Part shown: positions 1 to 5,828 of the stretch, piece by piece
Layout of the letters: every line of letters begins with the position of its first letter
Numbering within the stretch: position 1 is the first letter of the stretch
Origin: Syntrophaceae bacterium UBA3084
GTDB taxonomy: Bacteria; Desulfobacterota; Syntrophia; Syntrophales; UBA6807
DNA: 8,180 nt
Assembly: GCA_002367335.1 (NCBI GenBank)
Contig: DFBI01000095.1
Span: forward strand, 2,687 to 10,866
Reading direction: 5' to 3'
Made by a program: the position numbers and the translations under genes
Notes under the pieces: generated by a model
Told to the model about the DNA's origin: nothing
The model's database searches: none
What the model saw: the letters and a program-made list of their open reading frames with translations, nothing else

Positions 1-723
1 ACTCTCGCACGTCCACTGATGGTAAGGCATGTCCAAAAGAACGGGAAATTTTTCGGGTATGCTGTTGCCGGTACACCGGCGGATTGCGTAAAAATTGGCA
101 TTAAGGAGTTGGCCGACAAACCTGTCGATCTGGTTGTATCCGGGATCAATCTTGGCCCAAACGTGGGAATAGATGTGATCTATTCGGGAACAGTATCAGC
201 GGCAACAGAAGCGTCCATCTTGGGTGTGCCATCTCTGGCAATTTCATTAAATTCAAGAAGCGATAACGCAGATTTTTCCTTTGCTGCAGAATTTGCCAGA
301 CAAATGGCATTATTGTTATTAGAAAACAGCTCAACACCGAAAGGATTTCCTTTAAATGTTAATATCCCCGTCATACCGGAAGACCGTATAAAAGGTATTG
401 CTGTTGTGAGACAGGGGGGAGCACACATGATAGAAACCTTCGAAAAAAGAGTGGACCCGAGAAAAAACGTGTATTACTGGCTGGTGGGAGAAACGCCGGC
501 AACAGACATGGAAACCCCGGGCGATTCTGACATATCTGCCCTGAAGAAAGGAATGATAACGATTACACCCATTCGCTACGATCTCACAAAATACGATGTA
601 ATGGCAAAGTTGAGTGAAAAAGTAAAGGATCTTTATAAGCCCTCAACCAGCTCCAGGGCGGAAAGCCAAAAAACAAAAACTAATCACGAGAGTCCGAAAA
701 TTACGAAAACACGAAAAAACTAA
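1..723 (+). CDS. surE: 5'/3'-nucleotidase SurE, 5' end cut off by the window
   Basis: SurE is a cytoplasmic metal-dependent phosphatase that removes phosphate from nucleoside 5'- and 3'-monophosphates. The frame is open from base 1, so the gene starts upstream; the ATG at base 19 is internal. Compared from memory with the E. coli protein, about 45 N-terminal residues are missing, including the Asp-Asp-Gly metal motif. Family hallmarks that remain are GTPADCV, the metal-binding Asn loop VSGINLGPNVG, DVIYSGTVSAATEA, LNVNIP-type NVNIP, and the C-terminal ITPIRYDLT. The core should end near VKDLYKP. The remaining 25 or so residues are a Lys/Thr/Ser-rich tail that family members normally lack, and its last part is encoded by a 9-base-periodic repeat (683-718). 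The gene converges on the cupin gene at 826. Family assignment is firm; whether the tail matters is unknown. Confidence 0.95.
   Translation, partial: TLARPLMVRHVQKNGKFFGYAVAGTPADCVKIGIKELADKPVDLVVSGINLGPNVGIDVIYSGTVSAATEASILGVPSLAISLNSRSDNADFSFAAEFARQMALLLLENSSTPKGFPLNVNIPVIPEDRIKGIAVVRQGGAHMIETFEKRVDPRKNVYYWLVGETPATDMETPGDSDISALKKGMITITPIRYDLTKYDVMAKLSEKVKDLYKPSTSSRAESQKTKTNHESPKITKTRKN
683..718. repeat. Four degenerate 9-base units (…ACGAAAA) at the 3' end of surE
   Basis: Four consecutive 9-base units read ATCACGAGA, GTCCGAAAA, TTACGAAAA and CACGAAAAA. The shared core is CGAAAA. The tract lies inside the surE frame and encodes its final low-complexity residues just before the TAA. It resembles short dispersed repeats common between genes of Desulfobacterota, which suggests (inference) that a repeat has invaded the gene end and moved the stop codon. 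Confidence 0.55.
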
Positions 724-743
724 AGCATTCGGACAGGGAGGGA

Positions 744-777
744 TAATCCCCTAATCCTGTAATTCCTCTAATCCGGG
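744..777. repeat. Degenerate TAATCC repeat between convergent genes
   Basis: Units TAATCCCC, TAATCCTG, TAATTCCTC and TAATCCGGG follow each other with an 8-9 base period. They sit in the roughly 100-base gap between the convergent surE and cupin genes. A short palindrome (GGGATAATCCC, 740-750) overlaps the first unit but has no following T-run, so it is not a convincing terminator. A related tract is at 5387-5431. Confidence 0.55.
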
Positions 778-825
778 AATTTGAGCTCTGAACTCTTTTG
801 CCTTGAACCTTTGCGGTTTTGCCGC

Positions 826-1179
826 TTAGACATTATGTGCCTTGTTTTCCTCCACCCCCGTGGGAATAAGGCACATAAAGCGGAATATACCCTCTCCTTT
901 ATTAATCAAAGAGTGTTTCTCGTCGGGGGGAATAAAAATCGTATCTCCCTCTCTGACCATTTTATCACCAGTATTACCTTTAACTGCAGCTACTCCCTTT
1001 AAGATAAAAACCTCGTGTTCCCATGGATGGATATGAAATGGGCTGGAAGCTCCAGGTTCGAGTTCGAATATTCTCATAATGAAGTTCGGTGCGCCTTCTT
1101 TATCACCGATAACCACTCTCTTTTTCACACCTTCCATTAACTCAACTGCTTCTACATCTTCATAATTACGTATAATCAT
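826..1179 (-). CDS. Small single-domain cupin protein (117 aa)
   Basis: This is a Cupin_2-type beta-barrel protein, probably cytoplasmic and metal-binding. Motif 1 is G43-x5-H49-x-H51-x4-E56-x5-G62, with an additional His at 55. Motif 2 is G78-x5-P84-x-D86-x2-H89-x3-N93, with Asp where Gly is usual. H49, H51, E56 and H89 are the expected metal ligands. The start at 1179 is chosen because AAGGAGT lies 6 bases upstream; an in-frame ATG at 1230 would add 17 residues that overlap the upstream gene. The gene begins 11 bases after the oxidoreductase stop, so the two are almost certainly co-transcribed and perhaps translationally coupled. Stand-alone cupins of this size act as isomerases, dioxygenases, small-molecule sensors or folding aids, and the sequence does not decide among them. 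The context suggests a role linked to the oxidoreductase substrate or product. Confidence 0.88.
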   Translation of the reverse strand: MIIRNYEDVEAVELMEGVKKRVVIGDKEGAPNFIMRIFELEPGASSPFHIHPWEHEVFILKGVAAVKGNTGDKMVREGDTIFIPPDEKHSLINKGEGIFRFMCLIPTGVEENKAHNV

Positions 1180-1185
1180 CGCAAT

Positions 1186-1193
1186 ACTCCTTA
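1186..1193 (-). promoter_or_regulatory. Cupin ribosome binding site overlapping the upstream stop codon
   Basis: On the minus strand the oxidoreductase TAA (1193-1191) is the start of TAAGGAGT, so the stop codon supplies the first bases of the cupin Shine-Dalgarno site. The spacing to the cupin ATG at 1179 is 6 bases. This fixes the cupin start and indicates coupled translation of the two genes. Confidence 0.75.
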
Positions 1194-3287
1194 TAAATGT
1201 TGAATTTGTTGTTTTCTGCTTATCCTGCAACCAATCCCCTTCAGATTGGGTGTGGCAAACTCTTCGCCGATTTTTTCCACAGAGGTAAGCATATTAAGGT
1301 TCGATTTTTCCCATCCATACTGAGATTCCGGCGATTCCTCAGGAAACCACCACCCATGAGATGCATTGATAATCCCGGGATGAACAGTATCGGTCAGGTT
1401 GGCAATTTGTGTTATCTTGCCATTCCTGGTTTCAATAATAACCTCATCGCCCTCATTAATACCACACTTCCCGGCCGTTTCAGGATGAATTTCAACTTTC
1501 GGGTGCGGTCTCATTTTTCTCAACTTTTCGACCCATCTGTAGGATGAATGGAGATAATAACGACTCTTCGAACTGCTTAGTATGAGTGGATATTCCTGAT
1601 CATCATCTTCCGGGAGACCGCTGAATTCAGGTAAAGGCTTTAATCTGAATTTTTCAGCCGTACTCAACTTTAATTCTACCTTGCCTGTAGGAGTTCGGAA
1701 TCCTTTTTCTTCGTAAAGCTTGAATCTATCAGGACCTTTCAGATAACCCTTTTCGACAAACTGGCTGTATGTGAGACCGGCCGGCCTGACAATATCTTCC
1801 AGGAATTCTTCGTAATCATCCTTCCAGAGCTCCGAAGGGCTGATGAGCTTGCCCAGTTCATTTATAATTTTTATGTCAGGCCAGCATTCTTCCGGCGGGT
1901 TGACCACCTTGGGCCGGGCCAGGATAAAACCATGGCCAATACCGTAATGACCGATATCGTTAACTTCGAACTGGCTTGCAACGGGAAGGACAATATCCGC
2001 CATGGCTGCCGTAGGTGTCATGAATAAATCGGCGACTGCCATGAAATCAAGATTCATGAAAGCCTCGTATGTCTGGCGGCTGTCGGCATAAGACAACATA
2101 GGATTTGCACACATGGCATAGAATCCTTTCATTGGATAAGGGACACCTTTAAGGACAGCTTTTTTAAAGAATGTCGGAGCGATAGTCATCAGTCTGGGAA
2201 TAACACGATAATATGTGCTGATCATTTCCTTTCTTTTGTCAGGAATAAGATCAGCCCGGACAAATGCTCCCAATCCCATGATCTTCGGGTCACGGGCTGC
2301 AAGATTGCCTCCTGCAATATCAAGATTACCCGTTATTGCCATTAAACAAATTAGAGCCCTTGTTATATCAAAAGTATGGATATTGTGCTCAATCGGATTG
2401 CCCCACTGTATGACAGCCGGTTTTGATGTTGCATAAAGTCTTGCTGTCTCCCTGATTAGATCAGCAGGAACCCAGGTTATCCCGGAAACTTTTTCAGGGG
2501 TGTATTGCTTGACATGTTCTGCCAGATCCCCAAAACCATAAGTCCACTTTTCGACAAAATCTTTGTCATACAATGATTCTCCGATAATGACGTTCAAAAA
2601 TCCCAGGGCAAGTGCGTGATCCGATCCCGGTCTTAATTGAAGCCATTTCTTTGACTTACTGACCATATCGATCTTTCTCGGATCGATAACAACCAGTTTC
2701 GTCCCCTTTTCCAGCTGTTCCTGGAGCAGGCTGCATATTTCCCCCTCCTCATTTGTAGAAGTTATATTGCTTGCCCACAGGATGACCAGCTTGCTCTGGT
2801 GATGAAGGTCTGCCACGGGGTAAAACCCGCAGGTATGAATACCGGTTATCTCACGAGGGGCGTGACATACATCCTGAGATGCGATAACATTAGGAGAACC
2901 GAAAAGATTGGCAAGACGAATCAGGACAAAGTGTTCCAGACCTTTGGGCATACCGACACCAAAAGCAACTCCCTTTGGTCCGTATTTTTCTTTTATCTTA
3001 TTCAGGTTTTCAGCCGTGTATTGAAGAGCCTCTTCCCAGGAAATCCTCTCCCATTTTCCGTCACCTCGTTTTCCCACTCTTTTTAGAGGATATTTGAGAC
3101 GATCGGGATGGGTAAGTCGATCAGGTGACGCGACTCCCTTGGGACATATATATCCCTTATTTAAAAAGCCGTCAGGATCTCCCTTGATTTTTACAATTTT
3201 ATTATCCTTCACACCAACTAATAAACCACATCCACCATGGTCCATTCGCGCACAGTGTGTTTTCACCCAGCGTATATCATCTCCCAT
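1191..3287 (-). CDS. Molybdopterin/tungstopterin oxidoreductase of the DMSO-reductase family, acetylene-hydratase-like
   Basis: This is a 698-residue protein binding a bis-pterin Mo or W cofactor. Domains in order: an N-terminal [4Fe-4S] domain (about 5-58), the catalytic molybdopterin domain (about 60-530), and a C-terminal dinucleotide-binding domain (about 565-690; GINEGDEVIIETRNG and NASHGWW). The cluster motif is C12-ARM-D16-HGG-C20-x27-C48: the second Cys is absent and Asp occupies its place. C141 in QDVCHAPRE is the likely metal ligand, matching the position known for Pelobacter acetylene hydratase. Other stretches also recall that enzyme, such as NVIIGESLYDKDFVE, DLFMTPTAAMADIVLP and PNLKG near the C-terminus. 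There is no twin-arginine signal, so it is cytoplasmic. The start at 3287 has AAGGAG 10 bases upstream; the ATG at 3350 has no good site. No iron-sulfur or membrane subunit is adjacent. The reaction is unknown: a hydratase-like or other non-redox reaction, or a soluble oxidoreductase, are all possible. Confidence 0.9.
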   Translation of the reverse strand: MGDDIRWVKTHCARMDHGGCGLLVGVKDNKIVKIKGDPDGFLNKGYICPKGVASPDRLTHPDRLKYPLKRVGKRGDGKWERISWEEALQYTAENLNKIKEKYGPKGVAFGVGMPKGLEHFVLIRLANLFGSPNVIASQDVCHAPREITGIHTCGFYPVADLHHQSKLVILWASNITSTNEEGEICSLLQEQLEKGTKLVVIDPRKIDMVSKSKKWLQLRPGSDHALALGFLNVIIGESLYDKDFVEKWTYGFGDLAEHVKQYTPEKVSGITWVPADLIRETARLYATSKPAVIQWGNPIEHNIHTFDITRALICLMAITGNLDIAGGNLAARDPKIMGLGAFVRADLIPDKRKEMISTYYRVIPRLMTIAPTFFKKAVLKGVPYPMKGFYAMCANPMLSYADSRQTYEAFMNLDFMAVADLFMTPTAAMADIVLPVASQFEVNDIGHYGIGHGFILARPKVVNPPEECWPDIKIINELGKLISPSELWKDDYEEFLEDIVRPAGLTYSQFVEKGYLKGPDRFKLYEEKGFRTPTGKVELKLSTAEKFRLKPLPEFSGLPEDDDQEYPLILSSSKSRYYLHSSYRWVEKLRKMRPHPKVEIHPETAGKCGINEGDEVIIETRNGKITQIANLTDTVHPGIINASHGWWFPEESPESQYGWEKSNLNMLTSVEKIGEEFATPNLKGIGCRISRKQQIQHL

Positions 3288-3351
3288 TTCAAATAGTCTC
3301 CTTATTTTAATTGAACAATTCCGATATAACTCAGCAGAATCATTGATCATC

Positions 3352-4047
3352 TTATTTCGCGTCAGTCCCTCGCCTCGACGGAAGTTTTCTTAACTTTAAT
3401 GAGCTCTTTACAAGATTGATAATCTTGTCAACCTCTAAATAGCTGGTATTTATAACCAGATCATAATTAACAGAATCATCAATATCAGCACCGAAATACT
3501 TTTTTATGAAGGTCTTCCGATCCGATTCATCTTTAATAATTTGTTGTTTAGCTTTCTCTGTAGAAATATTGAGTTCCTTTGCCAAATTCTGTACTCTGAC
3601 AGCCATTGGCGCTACAAACCGCACTCTCAATGTTTCTTCAGGCGGAAGGACCATATTAGCACCTCTCCCTAAAATGACTGCACCGCCATGTTTCCCTATG
3701 GTACCGACAACGCTTGTAAGATGATACACATATTCATCTGACGAGAACCAACGGCTTGTTTTCAGGAACTGTATCCAGTTGTTAAGTACGCTGCGTTCCT
3801 TTTCATCAAGTGATGAAACAACTTTTTCACTCATACTCGCACTTTGGGCTACACTTTGTATAATCTCACGGTCAAACAGATCAACCTTTAGTTCTTCTGC
3901 AATCCGTTTGGCCAAAACATGGCCTTCACAACCAGGTTGTCTTGAAATCGTAATAACGGGTCCGGGTGGTTCCTGTTTTTTCCCTCTCTTATCAGTCGTT
4001 TTATGCCACCTGCGAGCCTGCTCATCAATTATGCGTTCTAAAGTCAT
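3352..4047 (-). CDS. Cytidylate-kinase-like family protein (231 aa)
   Basis: This is a P-loop nucleoside-monophosphate-kinase-like protein of the Cytidylate_kin2 type. An N-terminal helix (1-15) and a charged linker precede VITISRQPGCEGHVLAKRIA (31-50), the nucleotide-binding region. That loop departs from the usual GSGG form, with C40 and E41, and lacks the classical GK[ST]. Further family landmarks are LFDREI (57-62), GGAVILGRGANMVL (121-134), RVRFVAPMAVRVQNLA (141-156), the Arg-containing lid DESDRKTFIKKYFGAD (173-188) and YDLVINTSYLEVDKI (195-209). The start at 4047 follows GGGAGG with 4 bases between; an ATG at 4086 would add 13 residues without a close ribosome site. It is the first gene of the unit, 64 bases before the oxidoreductase start. 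Genuine CMP kinase (Cmk) is a different family, so the substrate is unknown. A regulatory or cofactor-related phosphotransfer for the next gene is a guess. Confidence 0.85.
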   Translation of the reverse strand: MTLERIIDEQARRWHKTTDKRGKKQEPPGPVITISRQPGCEGHVLAKRIAEELKVDLFDREIIQSVAQSASMSEKVVSSLDEKERSVLNNWIQFLKTSRWFSSDEYVYHLTSVVGTIGKHGGAVILGRGANMVLPPEETLRVRFVAPMAVRVQNLAKELNISTEKAKQQIIKDESDRKTFIKKYFGADIDDSVNYDLVINTSYLEVDKIINLVKSSLKLRKLPSRRGTDAK

Positions 4048-4131
4048 TATGCCTCCCGTTTTCTTATTGAAACCTTTTATTTTCAAGTGGGCTCAGATCG
4101 AGCAAATCTCTCCCTGAGAACAATCATGCGA

Positions 4132-4177
4132 ATTATCTAATGGCAAATCATTTATTTAATTTTCAAGGCTTTGTCAA
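4132..4177 (-). promoter_or_regulatory. Candidate promoter for the kinase-like/oxidoreductase/cupin unit
   Basis: Two overlapping sigma70-type readings exist. One has a perfect TTGACA (4177-4172) with a poor -10, TAAATG, 17 bases on. The other has a good GATAAT -10 (4137-4132) with a weak ATTAAA -35 (4160-4155). Either would give a leader of roughly 80-95 bases before the start at 4047. No other convincing promoter is visible between 4048 and 4269. Confidence 0.4.
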
Positions 4178-4224
4178 GACTAAAAAACAAAAGATCTACT
4201 GGAAAGTAACCTGTATATCAAGTG

Positions 4225-4248
4225 AAAAAAGCAATTTTGATAAAATTG
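4225..4248 (-). terminator. Weak AT-rich intrinsic terminator after the Gate-domain gene
   Basis: On the minus strand CAATTTT-ATC-AAAATTG forms a perfect 7-bp stem with a 3-base loop, followed at once by C and six T. It lies 21 bases beyond the stop at 4270. The stem has only one GC pair, so termination may be inefficient. It would separate the membrane-protein gene from the kinase-like unit. Confidence 0.45.
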
Positions 4249-4269
4249 TGTTTTGATAACGAAATGACT

Positions 4270-5217
4270 TCACTTCCGGTATTTATCGAGGAATAAATGC
4301 CACAGGGTGAGCAGTCGAACAGCAACCATGGCCACTAACAGGCGCGGTATCCAGAGCCAGAATGGACTGATACCGAGAGGCAGAAAGAGAGAAGGATCTT
4401 CAATCATAGCATGGTTGATGCCTATGGAAAGGTGCAACTCCTCCAGTTCTTCTTTGGTCAGTTCTCCGTTTTTTGCTTCTTCGACAATGACGGCCCCTCC
4501 ATAAGCCAAACCGAAAATGACAGCCGTCACCCATAGAACACCAACTCTGTGACTCAACCCCATGGCTTTTAAAAGAGGTGAAAGAAACCGGACTATATGG
4601 TCGACCCAGCCAAAGGATTTCATTATTTCCAACATTGTTAAAATAAACATTATAATGAAAAAGATTTTAATGATCAGATTTATTGTAATTATAGCCCAAT
4701 CTTTCAGCATTGTTGAAAAAGGCTGAGAAGTAGGGGGAGATGGTCCGTCTATTGACATTTGAGCTGTGGAGCCCACATCGAGAAGTTGTGCTACGATCAT
4801 TATGGTAATGGTGGCGACAACAAGACGGAAAAGAGTGGCTTTCAAGGGATGAATGCCTGATTTTCCCTGTATTATGCCCTCCTGTATGAGGTTATGGGCG
4901 ATGAGGAGAAAAATGGCTATCAGGGTCATTTGTTCTACAGAAAGGGAAAGAACAGCCATAGATGCAACACCACCGTAAATTCCAGTGAGCATTCCGATAA
5001 TGAGCGGCAACGCCGCCATAGCCGGCAGTCCGAAAATATCCATAACAGGTTGAATAAGAAAGCTAACCTTTTGAACCAAACCACTCCACGCCAGGAGAGC
5101 CGTTAAAAAAGAAATGGGGAGAATGATTTTCATCATCCAGATATATCCACGCCATCCCTTATTTACACCTGTCACAATGGCTGTTTTTAATTGATTGCTT
5201 TTAATGGTGTTTTTCAT
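4270..5217 (-). CDS. Gate-domain (nucleoside-recognition) integral membrane protein (315 aa)
   Basis: This is a polytopic inner-membrane protein with two Gate (nucleoside recognition) repeats, related in architecture to SpmA/SpmB and to the core of nucleoside transporters. Hydrophobic segments lie at about 26-46, 65-90, 96-112, 126-147, 173-197, 226-244 and 283-308. The first repeat contains GMLTGIYGGVASMAVL (75-90). The second contains GLAYGGAVIVEEAKNGELT (236-254), followed by the conserved-looking SIGINHAMIEDPSLFLPLG (264-282). A loop rich in Ser and Pro (about 150-168) separates the halves. The start at 5217 is the first Met of the frame but has no clear Shine-Dalgarno site, so it is less certain than the frame. 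The gene stands alone, flanked by a weak terminator and a repeat-containing gap. Despite the family name, its substrate is not known, and ion or small-molecule transport is only inferred. Confidence 0.85.
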   Translation of the reverse strand: MKNTIKSNQLKTAIVTGVNKGWRGYIWMMKIILPISFLTALLAWSGLVQKVSFLIQPVMDIFGLPAMAALPLIIGMLTGIYGGVASMAVLSLSVEQMTLIAIFLLIAHNLIQEGIIQGKSGIHPLKATLFRLVVATITIMIVAQLLDVGSTAQMSIDGPSPPTSQPFSTMLKDWAIITINLIIKIFFIIMFILTMLEIMKSFGWVDHIVRFLSPLLKAMGLSHRVGVLWVTAVIFGLAYGGAVIVEEAKNGELTKEELEELHLSIGINHAMIEDPSLFLPLGISPFWLWIPRLLVAMVAVRLLTLWHLFLDKYRK

Positions 5218-5386
5218 GGAAGGGTGTATATCAAACCAAAGGGGGGAATGGCAATGGGAAAGAGAAAATACGGTATCACCATTTCACAAGGAAAATTACA
5301 ATGAGAGACGTTAGCAGTATGGTATGTTCACTGCTGACCACCAGATCAGCCAAATGACTCCGGCAGATTTAGCATTGCACTTAAAG

Positions 5387-5431
5387 TGATTAGAGTAATC
5401 CGTGTAATCTGCGAAATCTATGGATTAAAAT
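5387..5431. repeat. Degenerate 9-base tandem repeat (TAATCYGYG type)
   Basis: Successive 9-base units read TGATTAGAG, TAATCCGTG, TAATCTGCG, AAATCTATG and GATTAAAAT. The motif resembles the short ATCCGTGTAATC-like repeats scattered between genes in many Desulfobacterota genomes (from memory). It lies in the 278-base gap between the Gate-domain gene and the small basic protein gene. Apart from two short inverted repeats (5313-5335 and 5333-5350), nothing else was recognised in that gap. Confidence 0.55.
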
Positions 5432-5495
5432 ACGTTAAATATGTCTGTCGTTTTGATTAAAGCGATTACGATGCTTTGCCGGAATTGGCGGTAGG

Positions 5496-5591
5496 TTACA
5501 AGCTCTTTGCTCGAAGCTTCAATCTTTTTTTACGTCGCCGTCTTCTTCGATCTATCTCTTTTTTCCGTTCCTGTTTTTTATGTTTTGCCAT
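5496..5591 (-). CDS. 31-residue arginine/lysine-rich small protein
   Basis: This is a short but well-supported gene. It begins MAKHKKQERKKEID, continues with six consecutive Arg (15-20), and ends KKRLKLRAKSL. Eighteen of 31 residues are Lys or Arg, and there is no Cys, Trp or aromatic residue. GAGG lies 5 bases before the ATG at 5591, and a near-consensus promoter lies at 5643-5670. The pattern of an acidic/basic N-terminal helix, an Arg run and a terminal LKLRAK resembles tiny conserved basic proteins I associate with DUF6800-like families, but I could not check this. Such composition suggests binding to RNA, ribosome or DNA. The longer open frame on the opposite strand (5476-5682) is the antisense shadow of this gene. 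Confidence 0.7.
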   Translation of the reverse strand: MAKHKKQERKKEIDRRRRRRKKRLKLRAKSL

Positions 5592-5642
5592 GGACACCTC
5601 ACTTTTTATCGTTGTGATGTACACCTTCTCTATGGATGACAA

Positions 5643-5670
5643 CTTATACACCATTGCAGGGAATTATCAA
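5643..5670 (-). promoter_or_regulatory. Sigma70-type promoter for the small basic protein
   Basis: On the minus strand TTGATA (5670-5665) and TATAAG (5648-5643) are separated by 16 bases, each matching five of six consensus positions. The predicted start of transcription is near 5636, giving a leader of about 45 bases before the ATG at 5591. It is the best-matched promoter in the window. Confidence 0.6.
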
Positions 5671-5707
5671 AGAGATATGTGAATTTTTAAAAAATTATGT
5701 TTAGGAT

Positions 5708-5737
5708 GTGAAATGCGGGGTTGTAAAAAATTATAAT
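5708..5737 (+). promoter_or_regulatory. Candidate promoter upstream of the flavoprotein gene
   Basis: GTGAAA (5708-5713) and a perfect TATAAT (5732-5737) are 18 bases apart. This would place the 5759-5777 palindrome in the leader. An alternative -10, TATACT (5802-5807), has no good -35 and would place the palindrome just upstream as an activator-type site. Confidence 0.35.
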
Positions 5738-5758
5738 ATCCCGTAATAAAAATGAAAC

Positions 5759-5777
5759 CTTTGCATAATATGCAAAG
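5759..5777. promoter_or_regulatory. Perfect 19-base palindrome, candidate operator
   Basis: CTTTGCATAATATGCAAAG has two 9-base arms around a single A. It lies in the 237-base gap between two divergently transcribed genes, 51 bases before the flavoprotein start. The short one-base centre and lack of a T-run argue for a protein-binding site rather than a hairpin. No regulator gene is adjacent. Confidence 0.5.
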
Positions 5778-5828
5778 ACCTCAGAATATCTTTCGTTTCT
5801 GTATACTTGTGTCACGGGGGTTTCTCAA

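Noticed and set aside
683..777. A CRISPR array
   Set aside because: The units are 8-9 bases, degenerate and directly adjacent, with no spacers and no cas genes nearby.
813..825. A GCGG-TTTTG-CCGC hairpin as a terminator for surE
   Set aside because: The stem is only 4 bp and no T-run follows on either strand; it also abuts the cupin stop codon.
781..1002. A plus-strand frame of 73 codons starting just after surE
   Set aside because: Most of it overlaps the cupin gene in antisense, it has no good ribosome site, and its translation shows no recognisable pattern.
3288..3350. A 21-residue N-terminal extension of the oxidoreductase from the ATG at 3350
   Set aside because: No Shine-Dalgarno site precedes it, whereas AAGGAG precedes the ATG at 3287. 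The extension does not look like a signal peptide.
5476..5682. A 68-codon open frame on the plus strand
   Set aside because: It is antisense to the 31-residue basic protein, has no ribosome site, and its Arg/Phe-rich composition is explained by the opposite strand.
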